In this document: positions 42,301-54,300 of the stretch, piece after piece | Numbering within the stretch: position 1 is the stretch's first letter | Layout of the letters: each line of letters begins with the position of its first letter | Source: Sthenelais limicola | Taxonomy: Eukaryota; Annelida; Polychaeta; Phyllodocida; Sigalionidae | Assembly: GCA_942159475.1 (NCBI GenBank) | Contig: OW804096.1 | Location: 106,738,194 to 106,802,193 of the forward strand | Direction of reading: 5' to 3' | DNA length: 64,000 nt | Position numbers and translations under genes: made by a program | The notes under the pieces: model-generated | Seen by the model: the letters and a program-made list of their open reading frames with translations, nothing else | Database searches by the model: none | What the model was told of the DNA's origin: nothing

Positions 42301-45300
42301 ACATTTTCACCCCAGATACCTTCACAAACCACATAATTTATTACAATTTCCTCCAGACAGGGTTGACGGACTTGTAGAGACCAAAAAATCTGGTGGGGAG
42401 ATCACAGATTCCCAGAATATGCGTGAAGAAAAAACCCTTCTTGAGCTTTATATATTAGATGACACATGGCCATAGTATGTTGTGATTTTCGCGAAAGTTT
42501 AAAGATAATCAGAAATGCTTGAAATACTGTAGCGTTATATCCAGTGATGCAGTAAGCCGAGAATATCAAAAAATGAACTCAACCCCCATTTAATCACATG
42601 CAGGCATCCATCAACACAATCGATATCTTAATGAGTGGTTCTTTAAACAAAACTATTTTAAATTATTGCAGGTGGTACGGGCGTCCTTTATGTGCTGGGA
42701 GGAGTAAGCGCACAGCCTTCAGAAGCGCGTGTCTACGATGTGTTGGTAAAGGCATCAGACCTTGGCTCTTACCCTCGTAGTCAGATAGCTCACATATACG
42801 TGAACGTTACGGGGCGGTCAGCAGGGGTACCAATGTTCCTAGAGGAGGTTTATGATGTTAGTGTGCTATCCAACACTCCTGTGGGCGATACAATATTTGT
42901 TGCCTCAGCGGGAATCGGTCGTTTCTATTACAGTATCACAGGTGAGGAGAAGCAACATGTTTATTGCCAGTTCAGCTATGATATACTTTAAAACACACAT
43001 AGAGCTGAATGCAATCAAATATTAGAAAATATTTAAAAAGTCCTTTATGGCGATAAATACGAAATGATACACTGTCTTTGTCATAATATTATGTCGTATC
43101 ATCGTAGCGTTTCCATATTATATTTTAGGTGGAAATCCAGAGGGGAAATTTTCCATTAGAGAGGAGCATGGAGCAGTCATTCTGATGAAACCTTTGAGCA
43201 TTCGAACATTGAGTTACGAACTCACTATTCAAGTCCATGACGAATCTGTTCCGAAAAACGTAGATTCAATGAAGGTATCATGTTTGTACTTTTAAAGTAA
43301 ATCAAACAACAGTAATTCACGACAACAGTATCAACGGCCAATGTTCTCTGACACAGATTTTATTATTTCCATTGTATTTCTAAAAATCACTGACCCTCAT
43401 GCATTGTTATTTGAACAGTTGAGAATGTCGATACAAAAGAACGGACCCCTTCCGGTATTTGAGCAGAAGAATTACGAAGTGTCCCTGGAAGAAAACTTGC
43501 CTCCTCCTCAGCTTCTCTTGGATTTGACCACACGTGAAGAGCGAGTTGGCCAATCAGTCAGTTATTACATCAAAGATGGGGATAACTCAGGTTAGCAAGA
43601 AAATTTCACATGCATGTGCCCTCCACTAATTTTGATTAATTGAACACGAACGTTCGTTTTACGACATATACACCAGTGATAAGTCTGTATGCGGTATATT
43701 GATGATTCGTTTATTATCGAAATATATCTCTAGATAGTATGAAAGCTTTGTCACCATTTTACACAAACTATTAGGGCAACTATATCATAGCCTATATTAT
43801 CCTGGGAATCCCATAGATTTACCACCATGACATAGTTGACAACCAGCATATCAGGGAATTGTTAAGAGTTTTTCTAATTTGTGTCCTGGCAGGTATGTTT
43901 TACATGGAAAATTCTACAGGTCGACTTTGGTGTACACAAAAACTTGACAGAGAAGCTGCAGAGTCGTATAGCATAAGAGTGGGAGTAGAGCGAGGGATGG
44001 AACTGGACTCACAACGCCGGAGAAGAGATGTGACAGGTATAAAGCTTTAAAAGCATTCTTCTATTATGCGTATATGGGACCAGACCCAGGCGGTCTAACA
44101 GTAACTACATCTAAATAACCCTATACTCCTATACCCTATACTACGTACATGGAGTTAACATGGGGCCAATATATTTTCTATATCTTTGGTATTAAATAAT
44201 TCAGATCTTGCAACTGAAAGGTATCTTTCTAAAAAGTAATTGTCTAGAAAGGGTGGTAGTAGCGTGACCCTAAGAGCCCTTTCATATTCGCTACTGCAAT
44301 CATTTCAAGGACATCTCTGACGACTGACGCAACACAATAATCTCTCAGCACATGTAACATTATGACTCTGTCAGCCTTCGTTAGGTACACGTAGAGCCAT
44401 TCTAATGGAAACACATGGGAAGAGGTTCCTGGAAGTAATTCATTTCTCTTAATTCTTTTGACACTTCACATTAACCTTCGGGGATTTTCTGTAGCTTCAT
44501 GTCGGAAGACCTACTATGTAGAGGCATTGGTCCAGTTCTGTAACTGTTTTATAATGCAGAATAAAATTTCAATATATATAATACAATATAATAGTATTGC
44601 CATTATAACTCTTGGCGTGTGGTTTAGCAGCAACCCCACCTATTAATCCTATTGCCAAGTCCTTAGGCTTAGGAGGTGGCCATTTCTTTTTCTTCTTTAC
44701 AACCAGATGGCCGAAATAAGGCAAAAAATGGGCAAAAATGGAGGTATCTGAAGCATAGGTGTAGGAATAGAAATAGTTGCCAGAGCCTTCTCATACTTGG
44801 TCGACATAATGCTGATATTCCCTGCTATATGTACGCCAAAGATTGTAGAGATTGAACGAATTTTATTTTTTCTAAAAAAAATCCCCCCCCCCCCCCGAAT
44901 TCAAAAGCTGTCCGTTTGGGAGAATTACCAGAATTACTCATATCTAGTAATATCAAGGAGAATTTGGTAGAGTCTGGAGATTGATGCTTTGCTAATATAT
45001 ATGTAGAAATATGACCAGAAATGTCCATACAGTAATAAATCAAATGTCTGGTGGTCCCTAGGGGACCGTCCGACGGTGACCATGTGAGCTGTTAAGAGCT
45101 TTTTGACGTGCAAGTAAATATTGGGGACGGTCAACAGCGACGGTCAAAAATGACCATCGGTGGTCACCGTTTGACTGTCCCCTCTGGCCACTCTTGACGG
45201 TGGTTCCAACCGACGTGTAAGTGGATATGCCACTTAAGGGTTGGGACCTATAGTTTATGGCAGGGTAATTATAGAGCGGGGATTTCTCTCTGATGTCAGG

Positions 45301-48300
45301 TGTGGAAGAAGGCATATTCCATTAGTTCCTCTTAATCAGTTCACATCCCCATAAAAAAACAGCTGGACTCACCCCCCTCGACCCAATTTTGGGGGAAGTT
45401 CCTCCTGTGTTAGATTTAATCCTCTCTCCTCTAAGCCAGGTCATGATAGCACATATCAAGTAGGCGACCTTTAATGGCACTTAAAATAATAAAATGACGC
45501 CTAAATCACCAATGGATATATGGCCCTCCCTCCCCTTCCATCTATCCCTTTCCACTTCCCTCTAAAGGAAAGGAGCGCTAAACTATAGGCTAAAACTTTC
45601 TTCTAACCAAAGGCTCCCCCTACTCTTCTTCTGCCTTCCTCCTCCCCTCTCTTTTAATGGATGTTCTCCAAAGTACTCCATTTCTTCCATCCTGCAGGTA
45701 ATAAAAACCCTTTGAGGAACCGAAGTTTCTAGTCGATCTCAAGAAGGGTCATTTATGATCATTTAATTGATTATCTCCAGCTGGGCTTGCTATAATTGTC
45801 TGCGGGCCATCGGGATAAGTTACGAGAGCCCCTCGATACTGATTTAGAGTCAGCTGTAATGCTTATATATTATATATGTATATATCTTTTTATCTGTGTT
45901 TTAAGGAGCATCTAACGAAGCAAATATTGTCTTGACCGTTGGAGACGTGAATGACAATCCTCCACATTTCCCTGAGGACCCGCTAATCGTTGGAATGCCG
46001 GAAGATGCTCCTTACAACCATCTAATTACAGTTCTAAAGGTACGATTTGAGTGACATTTATTAAGAATTTCCTCTTGTGTACAATGCGTTTCAATACGTT
46101 TTGCTAATGTGTACATACTTCACAGATGTCACAGGTTCAGAAGTCACCGACATTTAATGATTTTTTCCTTTAGGAAATAATATAATTTCATGTAATACAC
46201 ACGGTGAAAAGGTACAATGCCTAGACCTACCAGGACGTTTGTGCATTATTTGATATATTCATTAGCACTCCAACATCTCATTTCAAATTATACACGAATT
46301 TTTCTAGGTGGAAGACAGAGACGCCGGTAATAACAGTAAAGTTATTTATAACTCGTCGGATGATTTGTTTTATATCAATCCGTTAACTGGTGCGATTCGC
46401 AGCCGAAGAACATTCACTAAGGCTGATGACATTCTCTTCAATGTTTCGGTAACAGCAACGGATAACCTTGGAAAAGGGAACAGTGTATTAGGACATATAA
46501 CTGTACGTATTAATCTGATTGAATTATATCTGATTGATCACACCTATAATAGGATTAATGTCATCTATATGCATTATTAGAAAAAAAACCATATATTATG
46601 TTACATTATGTTACAATAGATTTAACATTGATTTAAAAAGTTTTAATCTGATTGCATAAGTTCTACAATGGGCTGTAAACTTCAATTTGACCTGATACAA
46701 AATATCCTATTCTTCCTATTTGAAGAGGAACACATCCTATTACATACGTTTATATCAGTACGCACAACAAGAAAGACGGCGTCATTCCCTAACTGATACA
46801 TTTTGCGCTAAATGGACAAAGAGTTAAGTCCTTCGCCTTCGGTATAACGGATTGCATTACATTTATCTTCTGACAGATATACCGCCTATCTTACAATCAA
46901 CGAGCCATACTAGTGGCTAACATACCTCCATCAGAATTTCAAGAGAAAGAGAGGGAGCTTAGACAGTAAGTATATAAATTATTCCACGATTCAACAAGAA
47001 GTAATTTATTCAATTGATTTATCGATGCGTTTTTTATCACCAGCTGCGTCAGTGAGTCTCAGCGAGTGCACTATACCCCTTCTGGGAAGAATTAGAATCC
47101 AACAGATTGAGTTTTTCAGTAATCCCAACTTCACCATAACTATTTCCTTGTCTACTTAGCACACATTGGCTCAACACTTTTAAAAACGGGTAGACATTCT
47201 GCAGCAGGTGGAAAGAACTTGGGAAAGAAGAGGGCTTTGTACCTTTGGATATGGAAGGGGTGGCGTGGTGTTTAAAGTAGGGTCTCCACTGGCTGCGGTA
47301 TGCTTTGCGGTAAGCTTTGCGATGGTGTTGTGCTGGTAAAGGTGGACGGGAATGATGTGATCCAGCTCCTCGCCAAGGCTTACCACAGAGCTTACCGCAG
47401 CCCGTGGAGCCCCCACTTTATTTTAAGCTGTGGAAATAATTAAAATTCAATGACTCACCTTAAGACAAACACTCAAAAGTCGCCAGTGGGGAATCCCAGT
47501 TAGTTCACTGGTATATGGAGTCACATCTTCGTTATTGTGGTGCGCACTAACTCAAAGATTGCATGCATAGCTGAGAATGTATTTACAATTTTTGTAGCAT
47601 GATTTTTAGACGAGAAACCTTGACGTGTATATTTGTGTATACATATAAAGAGCCTCAATCAAGCCTTTTGGCGATCCAATTTAAATGAAGACAAATTGAG
47701 TAACTAACAATTTCTACATGGATGATTTGCACTGTGAGTGGCTGTAAGTGGTCTGCTATGCCCTATTCCGGACAGGTCAAAAGTTGGAAAAAACGCATAT
47801 TACATCTGCAAGAACAGGGTCTATTTCTGGAGTGCTTTGGACGGCTGCACTTCTAGCTACCCCAACAAGGAATTTTTCTTGAGGTACAATGGCCCGTACA
47901 CCGCCCACTTAATTTACTCTGTTTTATGATATCTGATGCATATGTCTCATACACGTCTCAGTGGGGAATCCCAGTTAGTTCACTGGTATATGGAGTCACA
48001 TCTTCGTTATTTTGGTGCGCACTAACTCAATTTGCTTATTCCATGCGGCCTGACAGCGCCTAGAAACGAATGGACGAATGTGTGGTTATGTTGTTATAAC
48101 TATGGTTGATGTTTGTGCAAAAGATTGCATGCATAGCTGAGAATGTATTTAAAATTTTTGTAGCATGATTTTTAGACGAGAAACCTTGACGTGTATATTT
48201 GTGTATACATATAAAGAGCCTCAATCAAACGCTGAAGTTGTGCCTCTTAAGTTTAGCTTCATTGGAGGCGACACAAACCATTTTACCAGAACTACCCAAA

Positions 48301-51300
48301 CGCTGAGACAATTCTTGTAAAATAAGTCTAAATATTGGGACAGTTACTCTTCATCAGGCACTCAGCGGAAGACCTAGATAGACACTTGTTTATTTAGAAT
48401 GTTGGACCACCTTATTGTAAAAAGATCTGCTGCAATAAAGAATTCTTGAATTGAATCTGAGACAACTGTTGTGGTTGCAGTATCTAAAACCATACATGTA
48501 ACTCGACAAAGGAAACAAACGCACTGCAAATATCTATACAGCTTTATTCCCAACGTGGACGTAACCCATCACATCTAGGTATTCGTACCAGGTAGAAATT
48601 AAACAACGGAATGAGAGCTGACTATACAACAACCTTCTTGGTCGTGGACAGTTCTTGGTAAAAGTCTGTATGAGTTGGCACCTTGAGGGTTGCTGTAAAT
48701 AGCCAGTCAGGTCTAATTTCATTGCCTATAACCTACTCCACTGTAGCGTCACTAGCCATGCGCGCGAAACATGCGCACACATTATACCAATGCGCGTATC
48801 GATAGTACATAGGCAAATGAAGTAGTATATGAAAATGCATGAAATCTCATCGGACCACACATATAATTAATTATATAAAGGTTGATTACTGTGTTTTGAA
48901 GACATGACACCTATGATATACAAATGAATCAGCAAAATATAGCCAAATGTTTGGATGAACGGCTCTCTGTGGCTATTCTGTAGGCCCTAACTATTGAGTT
49001 TAGCAGTCAGAATTTAGGGAAATGATGAAGCACAACTCAACTTACATGTATCCACTAAAACATTGTATCTTTTCTCACTTGCATTGAAACACGGACCCTC
49101 TGCATATCCCAGGCCACTATTTGAGATACATTATACATAGCTTGTATTTCTGCATGGGTCGTACATTTATCATCGCCATTTTGATTGGGATACCAGCTAT
49201 TTAGGTGGGAAACCGCATAGAATCTTACAGCGCCAAAAGAGTTCCTATGAGCCAATACACAAAGCACCCTGGTTCTAACTTCATGCAGTAGCTTGGTCCC
49301 TTGAGACCAATTCACATGTACTTCGAACAGTCTTCTATAGGGCTACTATTTCTTAGGCTTTATTTGTTGCACATATGTGCAACAAATAAAGCACAATGTA
49401 GAAGGCGAGAAACGGGATGATGCATTCACTGAAAGGATATATTTATTTGAGTTCTTGTCCTCACACTCCCATTGCTAATATCTTTTCCACAGAGGTATGT
49501 TCCTATGTAGATGATGTTATCTAATATATAAAGCGCAAGAAGGGTTTTTTGTCAGGCATGTTCTGGGAATATGTGATCTCCCCAGCTGTTTTTTTGCCCT
49601 GTACAGTTCCGTCAGCCCTGTCCGGAGGACATTATATGTGGTTTGTGAAGACCTGTATCTGGGGTGAAAATGTGATTTTGAAGCCCTTTTTAATTGGGAT
49701 ATCCATACTCTATTTATAGCCTGGGAAAGCCCCTGTTCGGAACTAGAAGAGATTTAGGTCATGTCTCTATGTCCCACCATTCAAGGCAATGTGGGATTCC
49801 CTAGCAACACGTCCCGCAGAGTCCCTAGCAATGGGAGAGAGATCAGAGGGGGAGGGGGGGGGGGAGAAATCAGATAGGGAGAGGGATAATAGGATAGAGA
49901 GAAGAGGGGGGAGAGAATGACGGGAGGGAGAGGAAAGAGGGAGGGGAGGGAGAGGGAAAGAGAGAATGAAAGAAGCAGAGGGAGGTGATCGAGAAGAGCA
50001 TAGAGAGAAAAGAGGGGGAGAGGGAATAGGGCAGGGGAGAGGAGAAGGGGGGTAGGGACAGGGAGAGAGAGGGGAGAAAAGGAGGAGAGGCAGGGAGAAA
50101 GGAGGAGAGGAGAGACTAGAGATTATTTTAATGTAGTCATTTTTTTCTCTGAGTAAGGCGCTATGTATGAGAATTGTCAAATATGAACTGAAGCCCTTTT
50201 TCATAGCTAAAATAATGATAAATCTATGTACCCACCCACGGGGACAGACTACCTACCCAATCAGTTATTCAAGAATGGCAAGCAGAAGATATATCATTGA
50301 TAACTTATTTTGCTAAAATGATAAACCCCAAAGTGTGATAATAAGAATTCTAAAAAAAAAGTAATTCCTGAAAGCTAATAACTATTCTAAATCTTGACTC
50401 AAACTTCAGAAACGTGTATTTTTGCTACAAAAATGAACTACAAATAGTGTATCCAGTATCCATCTGTGCAAAAGAAGATGACCCCCCCCCCCCTTGAGAG
50501 TCTGTGCAAAAACAGGTGACCCCCACTTGAGAGTCTGTGCAAAAAAGATGCCCCCCTGAAAATTCTCCTCCCCCCCCCCACCCCCCGTGGTTAAAAATGA
50601 ACAGTCCCTTAGGTCATATATGGCCACGAACTGCCGCTACTGACCGCCAGCTACAAGTGTTAATAGGTTTTTTAATCAGTTGGTTTAAGTAACATTATTA
50701 TTATCATAATGTTTCCTAAACTGGGGTCTTATGGTAATAACTATGGTTTGTCAATTTCCTCGGATTAATCTCGCTAGAGAACTCAGGTTTGATTTGATTT
50801 GATCTATATAGTTTGTTCCTACATGTTTTCCAATATTTAATAATTTCGGTTGTTTTATATTCTTGCTTGTTTCACCACAGGGCTCTATCAGAAATCCTCA
50901 ACTGGAAAATATATATTGAGAAGCTGGAGCCGCATGTCAGTAACGACAATACAATAGATATTGGAATGTAAGTTGTGTCAATAGATATTGGAATTACCTG
51001 GTATTACGATAAATGCAAGAAATACGAATTGTAAAAGAAACGTTAAAAATTCATCTATGGACCTATTGGGCTGTACAACATCCCTTGTCACCTTACCGTT
51101 AACAAAACTTATTCTTTTATCATTAAGGACTGATATGTTTTTCTACGCGGTTAATAATGTGCAAGGTTCAATAGTACCCAGAGATGATGTTATAAGGTAA
51201 GCCCGTCAAGTTTATTGTAAATATAATTATATATATCATATGATATATGCTTGGGAAAAATACTCCGTACCATACATAAAGCCTAAAATAGTTTTTAATA

Positions 51301-54300
51301 AGTGTGTGCCCTTCATGGGTCATATGTAACAGTCATGAAGAACATATTAATGGTAACTTATGTTTAAAGATGGAAATATGCAAATAAATTGACATTTTTA
51401 AGTTTAATTTGCCGTGTCCACCTTTATTTTCGTTGCCCTCAAAACTGACCCAAAAAACATTTATTCCATTTTAGGCGCGTGTCGGAGAAATCATCTCAAA
51501 TTCAAGACCTATTCAGCGACTATGCCGTTGCTGAAATAAAACCAGTATTGTTCGCAAACACGTCTTACGTTATAAATGCATCAGAAATAGCACTCATTGT
51601 CATCGGAGTACTGATCTTCTTCGGTTCAATTTTAGGCGCAATTATCATTGCTCTAACCTATTCAAAGTAAGTTAGTTGTATTATCGGTATCTACGACCAG
51701 AAATGGATTTAAATTGAACTGAAGTAATTACATTGCCTGGAGAAATGTGGAAAGGCATTTTATTTCCCGGGAGGTAAAGGTTATTATTCGGTCCTCCAAA
51801 GTGATAAAGTTAATGATTAATATTGTGTACCTGGGTGCCTATGCATTGCGGGTAGTAGAACAAACTTCTTGCATAGCTTATATTGGTCTAAACCCCACTT
51901 TGTGTCCTCATGTAATCCTTAGAAAGTGCCTTTTTCACCACCTCGCTTAATGGCCTCACGATAGGCCTACTAGTAATGTTCACGGTCATTGCCTGTCTTT
52001 TAGAGTGCACAATGGTGTTGTTTAACCGATTTCCTACGGTGAAGAAAAAGGATAAGTATATTATAAACACATTAAAAGCAACACTGCCGCTATGCCTTTC
52101 AGAGCTAAGCACCATTTAAAGAGTTCGAATGACAGGAAACTGGGCAAGCTTTATGCCGATCACCTTGGCGGTAGGAAGAAACCCGATTTCCGTCTCACAA
52201 ATCCCCTATATGCTGATTCAGAAGCTTACTCAGACCCCCTGGAACTGTAAGTTTTGTCTATACGTCGACTTATTTATTGAAAGTGCTTTAGTAAAGTCAT
52301 GACCGTATAGTTGTTCTGTTGTTTTATAAAGGCTTGCTAGATGTATTCTTGTGCTGGGCTTCCAAGTAATGTACGCATACCGGTACGTCGAATTGGTCTA
52401 GAAATAAGTAAAACTGCTATTTTCTCTCTCCTTACCATAGCAGGAATGCGTATTAATTGAATTGGGCACCTGGTGGGGGATATCTTCACTCATTACTATT
52501 ATAATTATATAATACATATAAAATGATATTATTCCATATCCAGAAATTTTACCCGCGAGTATTTTTGGGTGATGTTACTTACTAATCTTTTCTGTTTTTG
52601 AGTGTTGGGGTTTCTTATTTCAACGGAAATAGAACCCATTCACCCACCCTAGCTCTCTCTATCCCTCCTACCTACAATATCCATTTGATTTAGTGTTAAA
52701 TACCGTAGACGTACACACCACAACGTCGACATAATCCAAACATTGTAGCTAAATTAGTTTTTCTTAAATGCACCATGATAATAGGGGCAGTCGCGTACAT
52801 TAATTGATATTTTCCCGTGTATTAATTATGTATACGTAATTCAATGGAATGTAAGTTGTGTCAATAGATATTTGAATTACCTGGTATATTACGATAAATG
52901 CGAGAAATACGAATTGTAAAAGAAACGTTAACAATTCATCTATGGAACTCTACTTTGTCTGCAGTTTCCGCTCTGACAAATGAAACAAATGAAACAAAGC
53001 ACTCCTTTCAAAGTTACCTTATAAATTATCTTTGTTGTTGCTACTTTTAAATGGGGCTTCCACATACAAGGCAAACGACCAACAAAAGGGACACAGGGGG
53101 ACCAACAGCAGTGACCGACAATGGCAGGGTGCTGATTGCGGTATTTACATGCACGACAAAAATTGCTCATTTGAAATTATGTACCCTTCCCTCTCTCTCT
53201 CCTCTCCCTCTAGCCCTAGACTGTCTGCTCTGTCTCTCCCCTATTGAGGGCGACACACTGTCCTCTCTCCCTTTCTCCTTTTTCAAAACTAAATATATCA
53301 AATAAATATATTTCTGGCGAAAAATGAACGCCGCCGAAAAAAAGTTAATCAGCCGCCGAAAAAATTATCGTGTCCGAAAAAAAAATCGGGCGAAAAAGTT
53401 TTTTTTTCGACCGAAAATATGAATTAATTTCGGTTACTTTTGTCGGCCGAATTTTTCTGCCCGAAAATATTAGCCGAAATATTTTTTTCGCTATAGTAAA
53501 GTATGGGCGATTTTTTTTTTCGGCCGAAAAATTGATATGTATGGGTCCCGCTTTCCCGCCTTGTATGTGGAAGACAGGCTTTATTTATCGAAACGATGAC
53601 AAAATCAGTGGATCTAAACTTCCATAGGTAGAGCGGGTTTCAAGCCCTATTGGACACGTTATTTATACATACAAATAAGGGTAACAGTCCACCGTTAAAT
53701 CAACCCCTTTTTAAAATATAAACCTAGAACGACTAATATAATATTCCATGTAGGCTACATATCATTTTTATAAATACTTGTTCAATCTTCCCTTCCATGC
53801 AATCAAGTGAATTCTTGTAAGAAATCTTTATAGATATATAACTGACTATTGTATATGTGATGGTTTGGTGACATTTGGTACCATAGTATTAAGCATTTGT
53901 TTCTATATCCTGGTAAAAGTTTTCACTTATTTGGATACATTTGCCTGTCTTATTACATCACTAAGCATCCCAAAGGTGACTGGAACTGATTCTCGAATAT
54001 ATCTATATTTAGGACAGGATGTGGGACCTAGTGATTATTCTTTGGTCGGGGATGTCGTTCGTGTCTGTGTATAACTGACCCCTAGTGGTTATTATTGGGT
54101 TTCGCAACAACACAGTAACTAGAAAGTAACCCAGGTTACTGTGGATTAGGCACTCACTTCCCACCCCTAGTCACGTTCTTCTTTATATTTTAAATCGTTC
54201 CATTCTCACTTGTCTTTACACTGTATACGCGTTGTTAACACAAAGAAAATGAAAATATCCTCTCGGATATGTTAGGAGTAATTAATTACAAATTTTCTCA

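Larger units (their letters stand above)
46966..50880 (+). other. Intron 43
   Basis: 3.9 kb repeat-rich intron splitting the MAD coding region: short TIR element (47273-47420), local duplication (47484-47663 / 47959-48229), second copy of the polypyrimidine element (49508-50110), poly-C runs near 50482 and 50570. Remainder 48230-49500 shows only a short palindrome at 49366-49390. Confidence 0.7.

Noticed and set aside
41888..42332. Two overlapping 123-codon ORFs, one Pro/Ser-rich and one Glu/Arg/Gly-rich
   Set aside because: Low-complexity translation of the polypyrimidine tract.
49767..50204. 145-codon minus-strand ORF rich in Ser/Pro/Leu
   Set aside because: Translation of the polypurine tract of the second element copy.
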